Assembly (NCBI GenBank): GCA_016715965.1
Contig: JADJXG010000001.1
Span: forward strand, 1,245,501-1,309,500
Origin: Saprospiraceae bacterium
GTDB lineage: Bacteria; Bacteroidota; Bacteroidia; Chitinophagales; Saprospiraceae
DNA length: 64,000 nt
Direction: 5' to 3'
Shown: positions 17,935 through 27,503 of the stretch, piece after piece
How the letters are laid out: each line of letters starts with the position of its first letter
How positions within the stretch are numbered: the first letter of the stretch is position 1
The notes under the pieces: model-generated
Told to the model about the DNA's origin: nothing
Seen by the model: the letters and a program-made list of their open reading frames with translations, nothing else
The model's database searches: none
Program-made: the position numbers and the translations under genes

Positions 17935-20055
17935 CTAAAATCGAACCAGCTTAATCGATTTCCTAAATTTATCTGTTTGAATTACACAGTAATAGATACC
18001 TGGTGGAAAGTTCGCCTCCGGTAACCATTCAAATTTTAACTCATTATTTTGACGTGAGACTTCTGTCAATTTTTTTAAGAAGCGACCATTCATATCTGTT
18101 AAGCTGACCACGCACTGATCTTGATTTTCATTGCCAATGTTTCTTAGTATGATTTGAATTTTCTCAGAAAACGGATTGGGGAGCGCGATGATCTCGATAC
18201 TGTCCCTGAAAATGTCGTCACTCACATCTGAGATCACTTTGGTATCATCCACGCAGTTGAGGCAAAAATAACTGCTGTCCTCCAAACATAAAAATGCGGT
18301 GTACTGTGAAAGCACATTGCTTTCCTGGCTGGAATAAATGATATTACTGATTGCACTGTTTGAATTCAGTTTTTCCAGTTCTTTTATATGGAAAGAACTC
18401 CAGGCCTGTTGAGTGGCTTTGTCGCCGGGCAGAACATGATCTTCCGGTATCGTGATCCTATTGTTAAAAAAATGGTTGTCCAACAATCCGGATATCTCAA
18501 CACTAAAAGGTGGTTTTCCAATAAATTTCCCAAATTGCAATACCATGTCGCTATAAGTCACTTCGCTCAATGGTTTGTTGTAAAACCTGTTGATGCAAAT
18601 ACCTTCTTCCGACTTGGTATAAAAATCCAAATGAAGAATGGTGCCTTTAGCCCTTTCTGTTTCTGAAAGTATTACCGTCTGAAGTGTGTTGCTTCCACCA
18701 ATTTTTGAGTAAGACCCTTTTGTAAGGTTTGACAAATTTTGCAATAAATACTGATTGTTACAATACGTCCTTCCACCGAGATTATAGCAGGCGGTAGTTC
18801 GGATGTTGATGTCTGCAATATTGATTGGATATTGAGAAATGCCTTTGTCAGTCAGTGTTTGGATGATCGTATTGACTGTTTGCCAATCCGAATAATTATC
18901 ACCGGAAGTGACCATCAAAATATTGGCAGGACCTTGTTGAGATTTTAATATCTCAAGACCCTGGTTGAGAAGTTGGATCGGAGATCCGGAATTCCCTGCT
19001 CTGGATTTTAATTGGGCAATGCCTGTCCTAATATTTTCCGGAGAAGCAACCGCCCAATTCGGAAAAATTTGTTCCACCTGCAAGTCGCGAATAAAAATAA
19101 AACCAATCTGATTTTGATCACTGACTTGTTTTAGTAAGGATTCCTCTAAATTTAAAAGGACCTCATCCTTTGGATTTGCGAAGCTTGAAAAATAATCGAA
19201 AATCACCAATATCTTTTTATTCTGTACCAGATCCAATATTGAACTCATCCTCACCCCAAGTTGATAATAATGATCTTTGCCATTGTAAAAAGTTGAATAA
19301 AAACTGGGATATGCTTTATCCATTAATACATTTAATTTAAATCCATTGATGGCCTCTTTGATAGGTACAGGTTTATAATAAAACTTGCCGTTGACAGAGT
19401 CAGTATTTTCCCATAAATTTTCAAAAGCGGCCCCTGCTAGTGAAATGCTTGGTTCAAGATGTTTTTCTGTGGGGAAATAAACCAAATTGATTTCTTTCAA
19501 TGGGACTTTAGAAACCTGAAGGAATGGGATGGAAATGGTCCTGCTCATCAGATCTTCAGAAAGAGTGGCCGGCAATAAATAAGTAATTTTCACTTTCCTG
19601 TCTTCCGTTCCCGCCATTGGAAAAATTCTAAGTTCATATTGGGTGGCACTCAATCGTCTTAGCAACGACGGATCCCTATTTCTTCTAACTATATTTTCAT
19701 AAATATTGATCGCGCTCCAGACATCCAATAGTTTTCCTTTTAAAATGACCTGATCGTTTAGCCAAAGCCAGGAATCTGTCACGATGGCATTTTCTGGCAA
19801 ATCAAATTTCAAGACAATTTCAAAAGTATCTTTCGTTTGAAAGTTAAGAGACTTTCCTGAAAAATTGAGATAGAGAGAATGTTCAAAAAAAACTCCCTTT
19901 GGACGTATGATCAGGCTGGCTGAATCTATAGATCCCTTCCCACTCTTTGAACCCCTGGGGTCTGCAACGGTGAGATCGTTAACGGCTTTTAAGTAAAATG
20001 TATTTAGGCAAAAGAAACCGAAGAAAAAAATTGAAAAGAAGTGCTTGTTTTTCAT
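17935..20055 (-). CDS. VIT domain and vWA-like T9SS-exported protein
   Basis: A 706-aa protein with signal peptide (MKNKHFFSIFFFGFFCLNTF). Residues about 50-170 are a VIT (vault/inter-alpha-trypsin) domain, seen in FEIVLKFDLPENAIVTDSWLW, the A-x-x-I-Y-E-N-I-V-R-R motif and LRIFPMAGTEDRKVKITYLLP. A von Willebrand A-like region follows (about 270-440: KKILVIFDYFSS ... NILMVTSGDNYSDWQTV), although the canonical MIDAS D-x-S-x-S is replaced by D-Y-F-S-S. The last 85 residues (ALPNPFSEKIQIIL ... LTDMNGRFLKKL ... PGIYYCVIQTDKFRKSIKLV) are a type A sorting domain. VIT-vWA proteins mediate protein contacts at surfaces; no enzyme function is evident. The downstream tail is 470 bp from the next gene, so it is probably its own transcript. 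Confidence 0.85.
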   Translation of the reverse strand: MKNKHFFSIFFFGFFCLNTFYLKAVNDLTVADPRGSKSGKGSIDSASLIIRPKGVFFEHSLYLNFSGKSLNFQTKDTFEIVLKFDLPENAIVTDSWLWLNDQVILKGKLLDVWSAINIYENIVRRNRDPSLLRRLSATQYELRIFPMAGTEDRKVKITYLLPATLSEDLMSRTISIPFLQVSKVPLKEINLVYFPTEKHLEPSISLAGAAFENLWENTDSVNGKFYYKPVPIKEAINGFKLNVLMDKAYPSFYSTFYNGKDHYYQLGVRMSSILDLVQNKKILVIFDYFSSFANPKDEVLLNLEESLLKQVSDQNQIGFIFIRDLQVEQIFPNWAVASPENIRTGIAQLKSRAGNSGSPIQLLNQGLEILKSQQGPANILMVTSGDNYSDWQTVNTIIQTLTDKGISQYPINIADINIRTTACYNLGGRTYCNNQYLLQNLSNLTKGSYSKIGGSNTLQTVILSETERAKGTILHLDFYTKSEEGICINRFYNKPLSEVTYSDMVLQFGKFIGKPPFSVEISGLLDNHFFNNRITIPEDHVLPGDKATQQAWSSFHIKELEKLNSNSAISNIIYSSQESNVLSQYTAFLCLEDSSYFCLNCVDDTKVISDVSDDIFRDSIEIIALPNPFSEKIQIILRNIGNENQDQCVVSLTDMNGRFLKKLTEVSRQNNELKFEWLPEANFPPGIYYCVIQTDKFRKSIKLVRF

Positions 20056-20214
20056 ATCAGAGGAATTAAGGAATCGTTAATATAATCCAAACGTAGCGAT
20101 ATTAATTATGTTGCCCAAGCCCAATGAATAAGCTTTTCAGCTTCGTGATCCTTTTTTGTCCCAAACTACGCAGCTTCTAAAGTTTTCAATCCTGATCAAG
20201 CAGATAGATTCTCT

Positions 20215-20222
20215 TACCTTTG
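20215..20222 (+). promoter_or_regulatory. -7 promoter element (TACCTTTG) of the acyl-CoA dehydrogenase gene
   Basis: TAnnTTTG consensus match ending 16 bp before ATG 20239, implying a very short leader. No clear -33 element was identified. Confidence 0.6.
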
Positions 20223-20238
20223 CGCAAAATTTTGTACC

Positions 20239-21423
20239 ATGGCAAACCGCTCTGATCTGTACGAAGGACACGATTATTATGCAGTGGACGAATTGCTCAG
20301 TGAAGAGCATCTGATGGCCAGATCTGCCGTCCGGGAATGGGTCAAACAGGAAGTCAGTCCCATCATCGAAGAATATTCTAACAAGGCAACTTGTCCCACC
20401 CATCTATTCAAAGGGCTGGCGGAGATCGGCGCCTTTGGTCCCAGCATCCCTACTGAATATGGTGGTGGCGGGATGGATGAAACTGCCTATGGAATCATCA
20501 TGCAGGAGCTCGAAAGAGGTGACAGCGGCATCCGCTCCATGGCCTCTGTGCAAGGTTCTCTGGTGATGTACCCCATTTTTAAATACGCCTCAGAAGAACA
20601 AAAAAGGAAATACCTCCCCAAACTCGGCAATGGTGATTTTATCGGTTGTTTTGGCCTGACAGAACCCGATTTTGGCAGCAACCCTGCGGGCATGGTCACC
20701 AATGTCAAAGACGACGGTGACGCTTATATACTTAATGGAGCCAAAATGTGGATCACCAACTCTCCGGTAGCGGATCTTGCGGTGGTATGGGCCAAAAACG
20801 AGGCCGGAGAAATCCTCGGGATGGTGGTCGAAAAAGACAGCAAGGGATTTTCAGCACCCGAGATGCACGGCAAATGGTCGCTCAGGGCTTCTGTCACCGG
20901 AGAACTCATCTTCGAAGACGTGCGTGTGCCCAAATCTCAGGTTTTTCCAAATATCAAAGGGCTTAAGGGACCACTCTCCTGTCTATCGAAAGCTCGCTAT
21001 GGCATCGCCTGGGGAGCCATCGGGGCAGGTATGGATTGTTATGACACGGCCCTGCGCTACAGCAAAGAGAGAATCCAGTTTGGCAGACCTTTGGCAGGCT
21101 TCCAGCTGACCCAGAAAAAACTGGCCGAGATGATCACCGAACTCACCAAAGCCCAGCTTTTGGCCTGGAGATTAGGCGCTTTGGCCAATAAAGGAGCTGC
21201 CACACCGGCTCAGATTTCCATGGCCAAAAGAAACAATGTCTTCACCGCGCTCAGCGTCGCCAGAGAGTCCCGCCAGATCCTGGGAGGAATGGGCATCATG
21301 AACGAGTTTCCCATTATGCGTCACATGATGAATCTGGAAACCGTGCTCACCTACGAAGGCACCCACGACATCCACCTGCTGATCACCGGCATGGATGTGA
21401 CCGGGATCAATGCTTTTGAGTAA
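20239..21423 (+). CDS. gcdH: glutaryl-CoA dehydrogenase (acyl-CoA dehydrogenase family)
   Basis: A 394-aa flavoenzyme of lysine/tryptophan degradation that oxidises and decarboxylates glutaryl-CoA to crotonyl-CoA. The features fit the glutaryl-CoA branch: RGDSGIRSMASVQGSLVMYP (substrate-binding Arg and Ser region), IGCFGLTEPDFGSNPAGM (FAD contact), MWITNSPVADLAVVWAK, and the catalytic base Glu373 in LTYEGTHDIH. The C-terminal RQILGGMGI is typical of the superfamily. Length equals that of the family. The start at 20239 is supported by a promoter element directly upstream. It is convergent with nadA (15-bp gap). PaaZ nearby also feeds CoA-thioester catabolism, but no operon links them. Confidence 0.88.
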   Translation: MANRSDLYEGHDYYAVDELLSEEHLMARSAVREWVKQEVSPIIEEYSNKATCPTHLFKGLAEIGAFGPSIPTEYGGGGMDETAYGIIMQELERGDSGIRSMASVQGSLVMYPIFKYASEEQKRKYLPKLGNGDFIGCFGLTEPDFGSNPAGMVTNVKDDGDAYILNGAKMWITNSPVADLAVVWAKNEAGEILGMVVEKDSKGFSAPEMHGKWSLRASVTGELIFEDVRVPKSQVFPNIKGLKGPLSCLSKARYGIAWGAIGAGMDCYDTALRYSKERIQFGRPLAGFQLTQKKLAEMITELTKAQLLAWRLGALANKGAATPAQISMAKRNNVFTALSVARESRQILGGMGIMNEFPIMRHMMNLETVLTYEGTHDIHLLITGMDVTGINAFE

Positions 21424-21438
21424 AAACTTGCTTCTTTA

Positions 21439-22437
21439 TTACCTCAAGCCCGCCCTTTCACTAATCTCCAGCATCCTGTCGATGGAGGCTCGGGCTTCCC
21501 TGATCACCCTTTCTGATAGTTTGACTTCGGGTTGCTCGTATTTCATACAGAGATAGAGTTTTTCCAGGGTGTTGCGCTTCATGTGAGGACACTCGTTGCA
21601 TGCACAGAGGTTGTTGGGAGGCGCTGGGATAAAAGTTTTTTCCGGACAGGCCTTGGCCATCTGATGGAGGATTCCGGCTTCTGTGGCCACAATAAATGCG
21701 GGAGCCGGATCTGTCTGGACGAATTTAAGTAGCCCGCTGGTGGAGCCGATGTACTCGGCCAAAGCAAGCACCGGTTCTTCACATTCCGGATGCGCGATAA
21801 TTTTTGCCTCAGGATGTTGGTGCTTCAATTTTGCAATTTTTTCCCTGGAAAATATTTCATGGACCATGCAGGCTCCATTCCACAAAACCATATCCCTTCC
21901 GGTTTTTTTTATCAAATATGCTCCCAGGTTTTTATCGGGAGCAAAAATGATTTTTCGATCCAAAGGGATGCTGTTAATGATGTGAACTGCGTTGGAGGAA
22001 GTACAGCAAATGTCCGTGAGCGTTTTTAATTCCGCGGTGCAGTTGACATAACTGACGACGACATGATCGGGATATTTCTCTTTAAATTTTGCAAACAAAG
22101 GCGCCGGACAGGAATCAGAAAGAGAACAACCGGCCTTGAGATCCGGGATCACCACTTTTTTTCCGGGGGATAAGATTTTGGCGGTTTCAGCCATAAAATG
22201 GACTCCCGCAAATGCAATCATATCTGCTTTCGTCCGGGCTGCCTCCTGAGACAACTGCAGGCTGTCTCCAACAAAATCGGCGATGTCCTGAATGTCCGAT
22301 TCCTGATAATAATGCGCGAGGACAACTGCGTTTTTTTCTTGCTTTAGCTGATTGATTTCGGCCACTAAATCCAATGTCGGATCTACCTCAATGTCCAAAT
22401 ATCCTAAGTTCAAATGATCTGTTACAGTGGATTGCAT
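21439..22437 (-). CDS. nadA: quinolinate synthase
   Basis: A 332-aa [4Fe-4S] enzyme that condenses iminoaspartate with dihydroxyacetone phosphate to quinolinate in NAD synthesis. The three cluster cysteines are visible in the expected places: KAGCSLSDSCPA, WNGACMVHE and CNECPHMK. Other signatures are LAHYYQESDIQDIADFVGDS at the N-terminus, YVNCTAELK, TSSNA and TEAGILHQM. Length is typical of this type of NadA. It is located 28 bp downstream of paaZ on the same strand and may be co-transcribed. Partner genes nadB and nadC are not in the window, but nadK is, 40 kb away. Confidence 0.95.
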   Translation of the reverse strand: MQSTVTDHLNLGYLDIEVDPTLDLVAEINQLKQEKNAVVLAHYYQESDIQDIADFVGDSLQLSQEAARTKADMIAFAGVHFMAETAKILSPGKKVVIPDLKAGCSLSDSCPAPLFAKFKEKYPDHVVVSYVNCTAELKTLTDICCTSSNAVHIINSIPLDRKIIFAPDKNLGAYLIKKTGRDMVLWNGACMVHEIFSREKIAKLKHQHPEAKIIAHPECEEPVLALAEYIGSTSGLLKFVQTDPAPAFIVATEAGILHQMAKACPEKTFIPAPPNNLCACNECPHMKRNTLEKLYLCMKYEQPEVKLSERVIREARASIDRMLEISERAGLR

Positions 22438-22465
22438 TCTTTTTTCTTTTTAAAATAATGTGCGA

Positions 22466-24511
22466 TCAGCCGTTTTGTTTTTTGACCATGGTCAAAATTG
22501 AAGCGACCGCCACCGACTCTCCTATTTCGTCTTTTACGTCCACCACCCATTTGACGATTCCCTTAGGGACGTCATCTTCTGTCCTTTTTTCCTGATCTAT
22601 TTTTTCTTTTGCAATCAGCCGGACCCCAATGGTCATTCCCGGATAAACGGGTTTAATAAAGCGGCATTCATCAATTCCGTAGTTGAGCAAAACGGGTCCT
22701 TTTTTGGCGTCCACAAACAAACCTGCGGCCTTTGACAAAATATAATAACCGTGGGCAACCCTTCCTGTGAAAATCGTCCCTTCCAGTGATGTCGCGTCCA
22801 TATGCGCGTAAAAATGATCACCGCTTAAGTTGGCGAAATTGGTGATGTCTGCTTCAGTCACGGTATGTTTGGCTGTGACCCACTCATCCCCCACTTCGAT
22901 TTCTTCAAAATGCTTTCTGAACGGATGAATCTCAAGTTCGCGGGTTTTGGAGCCCATCTGATAGGATTGACTGATGCCTGTGATCATGCTGGGTGATCCC
23001 TGAATGGCCGTCCGCTGCATATAATGCCTTATACCTCTCAAACCACCCATCTCTTCTCCACCACCAGCTCTACCCGGACCTCCGTGGACCAACAAGGGCA
23101 TTGGAGATCCGTGACCAGTGCTTTCCTTGGCACATTCTGCATTTAGTATCAGGATTCTGCCATGGTTGGATCCGGCTCCAAGAACGTATTGTGTGGCCAC
23201 TTGAGGATCTGAGGTGATGATCGAGCTGACCAAGGATCCTTTACCCATTTTTGAAAGTTCAATCGCCTCCTCCATCGTCTTGTATGGAATTAGGGTACTC
23301 ACCGGACCAAAAGCCTCCATCTCGTGGGTTTGGGTATATTCAAATGGTTTTGGATTGTACATCAGAACTGGGCTCATAAAGGCACCTTTTTGCAGATCCG
23401 CATCCAGTACCTGTAATTGGTTTTGTTGATCAAATACAATGGGTGTGTATTGGGACAATACTGCAATCTTTTCTCTGACCTCTGACAATTGTACTTTGCC
23501 GGCAAGTGCACCCATTCTCACATCAGGGTGTGCAGGATTTCCGATGACCGTTTTGGCGAGCCTCGCTGAAAGTGCCAGCTGGACTTCCTCTACATAAGAT
23601 TCCGGTACAATAATTCGTCGGATGGCGGTGCATTTTTGTCCGCATTTGGCGGTCATTTCCCGATGCACTTCTTTGATGAAAATATCAAAATCTACAGATC
23701 CTGGTTTTGCATCCAAAGCCAGGACCGAACAGTTTAGAGAATCCGCCTCCATGTTGAATGGTATAGATTCTTCCAAAATCCTTGGGTGGGCTTTTAGCAT
23801 TTTTCCGGTGGTGGCAGATCCTGTAAACGTAACCACATCCTGATAATTTAAATGGTCCATCATTCCTTTGATCGATCCGCAAATCAATTGTAATGAACCT
23901 TCCGGCAATATACCTGAAGCGATGATGTCTTTCACCACTGCTTCCGCCAAAAAAGAGCTGACAGTAGCGGGTTTTACAATCGCTGGCATGCCCGCCAATA
24001 AATTGACAGAAACTTTTTCTAGCATTCCCCAAACGGGAAAATTAAAAGCATTAATGTGTAACGCAACTCCTTCTTTGGGAATCAAAAGATGGTGGCCGAT
24101 AAAGCTATTTTCTTTGCTCAAGGGCACCAAATCTCCATCCAGACAAAAGCTTTGATTGGGAAGTTTTCTTCGCAGACTAGCATAAGCAAACAAAGTCCCT
24201 ATACCTCCATCTATGTCGATCCAGCTGTCTGTTTTGGTAGCTCCGGTTTGGTAGGAAATGGGATAATAATTTGCTTTTCGATCAGTCAGGTAGAGTGCCA
24301 ATGCCTTCAGCATTCTTCCTCTTTCCTGAAAACTCATTTTGCGCAAGACCGGGCCTGCTTTGCTCCTTGCGTAATTCAATATTTGAGCGTGATCAAGGCC
24401 ATCTGCATCAGCGATGGCTACTTCATCACCGTTAATGGCATTGTACAAAACCTGTCCTTTACCCTGTCCTTCCTGCCAGGTTCCTAGGACATAATTCTTT
24501 AATTTAGACAT
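22466..24511 (-). CDS. paaZ: bifunctional PaaZ: oxepin-CoA hydrolase / semialdehyde dehydrogenase
   Basis: A 681-aa two-domain enzyme of aerobic phenylacetate breakdown. It opens the oxepin-CoA ring and oxidises the resulting aldehyde. The N-terminal ~520 residues are an aldehyde dehydrogenase, with FPVWGMLEKVSVNLLAGMPA, the NAD-binding FTGSATTGKM, a catalytic-Cys segment MTAKCGQKCTAIRR and EAFGPVSTLIPY. The C-terminal ~150 residues are a MaoC-type hydratase (EIEVGDEWVTAKHTVTEADI ... NLSGDHFYAHMD). Length matches PaaZ. A -7 promoter element sits at 24532-24539. The other paa genes (paaA-E, G, J, K) are not in this window, so PaaZ is isolated from its pathway here. Confidence 0.95.
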   Translation of the reverse strand: MSKLKNYVLGTWQEGQGKGQVLYNAINGDEVAIADADGLDHAQILNYARSKAGPVLRKMSFQERGRMLKALALYLTDRKANYYPISYQTGATKTDSWIDIDGGIGTLFAYASLRRKLPNQSFCLDGDLVPLSKENSFIGHHLLIPKEGVALHINAFNFPVWGMLEKVSVNLLAGMPAIVKPATVSSFLAEAVVKDIIASGILPEGSLQLICGSIKGMMDHLNYQDVVTFTGSATTGKMLKAHPRILEESIPFNMEADSLNCSVLALDAKPGSVDFDIFIKEVHREMTAKCGQKCTAIRRIIVPESYVEEVQLALSARLAKTVIGNPAHPDVRMGALAGKVQLSEVREKIAVLSQYTPIVFDQQNQLQVLDADLQKGAFMSPVLMYNPKPFEYTQTHEMEAFGPVSTLIPYKTMEEAIELSKMGKGSLVSSIITSDPQVATQYVLGAGSNHGRILILNAECAKESTGHGSPMPLLVHGGPGRAGGGEEMGGLRGIRHYMQRTAIQGSPSMITGISQSYQMGSKTRELEIHPFRKHFEEIEVGDEWVTAKHTVTEADITNFANLSGDHFYAHMDATSLEGTIFTGRVAHGYYILSKAAGLFVDAKKGPVLLNYGIDECRFIKPVYPGMTIGVRLIAKEKIDQEKRTEDDVPKGIVKWVVDVKDEIGESVAVASILTMVKKQNG

Positions 24512-24531
24512 AAGGTCTGTTTTTAGAACCC

Positions 24532-24539
24532 CAAAGATA
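24532..24539 (-). promoter_or_regulatory. -7 promoter element for paaZ
   Basis: Reads TATCTTTG on the minus strand, a TAnnTTTG match, 20 bp upstream of the paaZ ATG at 24511. Confidence 0.6.
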
Positions 24540-24554
24540 CAGATTAAGAATCAC

Positions 24555-25355
24555 TCAGATTTTTCGGGCCTTAATCACCAAAACATGTGGAATTTTTGCC
24601 TTTTCGGGACCAAAATAATATCGACCGGTCTGGATCTCTTTCATATTGGGAAAGCAATTGTAAGGCGACCAGGGTATTTCATGAAAAGCTTCCATCTGGA
24701 GTCCATATTTGAACAATGCGCTGATAATCTCTTCGATGGAGTGTTGCCAAAACCAGGAGGGCATGCCCACTTTGTCTTCGGTACCGGTATAACTGGAATC
24801 ACACCATTCCTCAAGAGGTTCTCCGGTATTGAAATATGAATAATCCAATTGTCCTGTATTAAAATCGAACATATACAGACAGGGATGAAATTCAGCAAAA
24901 TAAAACTGTCCTCCGGCTTTAAGCGCGTTGGAAATTCCCCTGGCCCAAAGATCCAGATCGGGCAACCAACCAATGGTTCCGTAACTTGTAAAAACAAGAT
25001 CAAACTCACCCAGATCTAGTTTCTCCAGATCATAAACATTGGCTTCCACAAAGCGAATATCAAGTCCTGTCAGGATTGCCAGTTCTCTTGCTTTTAAAAT
25101 TGCTTCTGTTGAAAAATCAAGACCTGTGCATTGTGCGCCCATGCGCGCAAGCGAAATGGTATCCAATCCAAAATGGCATTGCAAGTGTAGCAAGGACTTT
25201 CCCTTTACATCTGGTAAATATAAATCTTCTATCTCTGTCAATGAACTCTCCCCGCCAATGATTGCATCTGTTTTGTAAAAATCTGCTTTTACATGCACTC
25301 CGGTACGCTTGTCCCAAAGCTTTTGGTTGATCCTAAAATAATCTTGAAGTTCCAT
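24555..25355 (-). CDS. class I SAM-dependent methyltransferase
   Basis: About 266 aa. A Rossmann-fold methyltransferase with motif I as LLHLQCHFGLDTISLARMGA, a CTGLDFS acidic strand end and FDLVFTSYGTIGWLPDL as motif IV. A C-terminal half rich in aromatic residues (FYFAEFHPCLYMFDF) probably binds the substrate. Glycine-rich motif I is altered (H-L-Q-C-H-F-G in place of D-x-G-x-G-x-G), a variation seen in some small-molecule methyltransferases. The substrate cannot be inferred. The start at ATG 25355 is used; the promoter-like TACCTTTG at 25362-25369 lies so close that the transcript may be nearly leaderless. Not clearly linked to neighbours. Confidence 0.8.
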   Translation of the reverse strand: MELQDYFRINQKLWDKRTGVHVKADFYKTDAIIGGESSLTEIEDLYLPDVKGKSLLHLQCHFGLDTISLARMGAQCTGLDFSTEAILKARELAILTGLDIRFVEANVYDLEKLDLGEFDLVFTSYGTIGWLPDLDLWARGISNALKAGGQFYFAEFHPCLYMFDFNTGQLDYSYFNTGEPLEEWCDSSYTGTEDKVGMPSWFWQHSIEEIISALFKYGLQMEAFHEIPWSPYNCFPNMKEIQTGRYYFGPEKAKIPHVLVIKARKI

Positions 25356-25361
25356 AATTGG

Positions 25362-25369
25362 CAAAGGTA
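25362..25369 (-). promoter_or_regulatory. -7 promoter element, possibly for a leaderless methyltransferase transcript
   Basis: TACCTTTG on the minus strand, 6 bp before the ATG at 25355. Initiation about 7 bases downstream would coincide with the start codon. Confidence 0.5.
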
Positions 25370-25542
25370 AATAATTAGGATGGCCCAGCGATCGTCTTCG
25401 TATGGCATTACCTATAAGGTAAAATCGATTCCTTTATCCAAATATCCTTGAAATTTTAACGAAAATCATTTTCATTTTTATTATCTTTACCCGATTGATT
25501 CCCCAAAATCGCGGCTCTGTTATTGTCCATTCATTTTACCAT

Positions 25543-26703
25543 ATGCAAACTGATTCAAAATTCACTTTGGGCTTCAAATGGTTCTTCTTATTTATTTTTT
25601 ATGGATTTTGTTTATCCGCACAAACTAAAATCTACTTTGGAAGCCCGGGAAATCTTCATAGCGTGAATACGGATTTAACAGGACATAAGCTCGAAAATTA
25701 TTCCAATCAGTTTTCATCTGAATACCCATGGTTTACTCTTGATCAAATCTCGGGTAAAATCCTTTATTTGAACCCCAATATTAACAATGAGCAGGTGGAG
25801 CTTAACAGTCTAAATCTTAAAGACAGCAGCATCCAAAATCTTGGAGAGTTGGGTAGATTGGCTTTTGAGGCGTTTCTGGAATATGATTTTTTCAATGGCA
25901 AAATTTACTTCTCAGATTTTAACAACAAACGGATTGCGTCTTTTGATCTTAGCACCCAAATCATCCAATCAATTTATTCTTGGCCGGATATGAAACAGGA
26001 TTCAAGGTTTCAGTTGGATCCCTGGAATCAATTGATGTTTATACCTCGATCCGGAGGATTGGATAAATTCTCTTTACAGAATCAAACGACCGAATTTATT
26101 TCATTGCCTGAACCCATCCAATGTTTTCGCATCCATCCCTTGTTGCGCAAACTCACTGTAAAGAGTTCTTCCATTAATGAATTCACTTATGATGGTGCTC
26201 TCATACGTCAATTCAACATTCAACAAGTTGACGGAGAAGAAAACGAGCTGTATTACGATCTGAGCAACAATAATCTTTATTCCTATAGTTTTAAAGACTT
26301 TGGTGCGGGATTGGAATTATGGTATATTCAAAAATTGGATGATAGCCTGTTTAATCGAGTTGCAATTTACTTCTCTCAATTTCCATTCTATCATTGCATG
26401 CAATTTCTTTACCATCAGATTCCATCGGCTATTATAGATCCACAAAATGAATTGCTAAATTTAGAACTTTGGCCAAATCCTTCCACTGGCTCATTTTATA
26501 TTAATCTACCAAATGGAGTTGATGAAATTAGTGATATTCGGGTTTACAATATTAATGGAAATATGGTGCCAGCTAAGCTTTTAAAATGTTCTGATAATCT
26601 CCTAAAATTGCAACTTAGTGATAACTCAGCCGGTGTTTGGCTTATAAAAATCAGGCTGTCAAATAATCAAACATATGTTAAAAAAATAATTATTCAAGAG
26701 TAA
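25543..26703 (+). CDS. T9SS-exported protein, probable beta-propeller
   Basis: A 386-aa secreted protein. The start is ATG 25543, giving a signal peptide with FKWFFLFIFYGFCLSAQ; a TTG at 25495 is less likely. The body contains repeats resembling low-density-lipoprotein-receptor YWTD-type blades (KIYFGSPGNLHSVNTDLTG, ISGKILYLNPN, NGKIYFSDFNNKRIASFDLS), so a single propeller of about 300 residues is likely. The end (LELWPNPSTGSFYINLP ... RVYNINGNMVPAKLL ... AGVWLIKIRLSNNQTYVKKI) is a type A sorting domain. No enzyme motif is seen. A mobile element with its target duplication begins 35 bp after the stop. Confidence 0.8.
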   Translation: MQTDSKFTLGFKWFFLFIFYGFCLSAQTKIYFGSPGNLHSVNTDLTGHKLENYSNQFSSEYPWFTLDQISGKILYLNPNINNEQVELNSLNLKDSSIQNLGELGRLAFEAFLEYDFFNGKIYFSDFNNKRIASFDLSTQIIQSIYSWPDMKQDSRFQLDPWNQLMFIPRSGGLDKFSLQNQTTEFISLPEPIQCFRIHPLLRKLTVKSSSINEFTYDGALIRQFNIQQVDGEENELYYDLSNNNLYSYSFKDFGAGLELWYIQKLDDSLFNRVAIYFSQFPFYHCMQFLYHQIPSAIIDPQNELLNLELWPNPSTGSFYINLPNGVDEISDIRVYNINGNMVPAKLLKCSDNLLKLQLSDNSAGVWLIKIRLSNNQTYVKKIIIQE

Positions 26704-26737
26704 AAATTAAAACTATTGAAAATATGAATTAGAATAT

Positions 26738-26746
26738 ATATAAGTT
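26738..26746. repeat. left 9-bp target-site duplication of the mobile element
   Basis: ATATAAGTT, identical to 27504-27512, abuts the outer end of the left terminal inverted repeat. Confidence 0.9.
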
Positions 26747-27503
26747 CACACCTGTCCAAAATAATTTTTAGAAACTAACTTTTCCACTTTTTGTCGCGCA
26801 AAAAGTGGACAAAAACGCAGCCTTTTCTAAGGCGGCATCTTTCTTGGCTATAATACTCCTTATTTGGTTCATTTTGCATGGTTCACTGTTGGGACAGATT
26901 TTGGGCGCTAAATATTGCCGCTCCATAATATGATTTCATTATGATAGTTTGTTTGATGGGTGCATCATATTAGTTTTAGTTAAAGGAGCGACAATATAAG
27001 GCGCTATTTCCAAAATCTGTCCTTCTTGGGCCGCTGACGAAAAGGCTCGTAATATTACTCATTATTTAGATTGAAATATCAGGAATAATGATAGTTTTCA
27101 TGCATTTCAATGCGGCTTAGGGCTCCGCAGCTCGGGTACCCAACCAGCGAATTTCGCGGTCATGCTAAAAACTGTCTGAGCCCAACCGAGGAGCTACCCA
27201 CAATGACGGAGTTGGCGAAGCGAGGATTGTGGAGCCCAGTAGGAGAGGGTAGAGGCGAGTTTTTTTAGCATAGCGAAAGAGCTACAGTTGGGTGAGCGAG
27301 GAGTCCAGCCGCGAGTTTTCTTTGGTTACTTTCTTTTGACGGCCAAAAGAAAGTAACATACATGAAGTTTGATAAACAAAAGAAATTTTTTAAATTGCAA
27401 TAACTGTTATGAGGGTTCAATTTTATATTAACGTTTCAAAATTAGTATCCACTTGTAAATCAATTGTCACATTTCAAATTTAAACTTATTTTGGACAGGT
27501 GTG
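26747..27503. mobile_element. 757-bp non-coding MITE-like element with terminal inverted repeats
   Basis: The ends are an 18-bp perfect inverted repeat: CACACCTGTCCAAAATAA at 26747-26764 and its reverse complement at 27486-27503. Each is flanked directly by the same 9-bp sequence, ATATAAGTT, as expected of a transposition target duplication. Inside I see no gene. There are several secondary structures: an 11-bp stem at 26783-26809, a long imperfect stem pairing 26892-26924 with 26985-27022, and a perfect 14-bp stem with a 5-base loop at 27325-27357. The middle (about 27110-27315) is distinctly more GC-rich than its surroundings. With no transposase it must be mobilised in trans, or be a deleted relative of a larger insertion sequence. 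Confidence 0.85.

Noticed and set aside
26816..27460. Transposase fragment inside the mobile element
   Set aside because: No frame longer than trivial length in the element shows transposase motifs, so the element is called non-autonomous.
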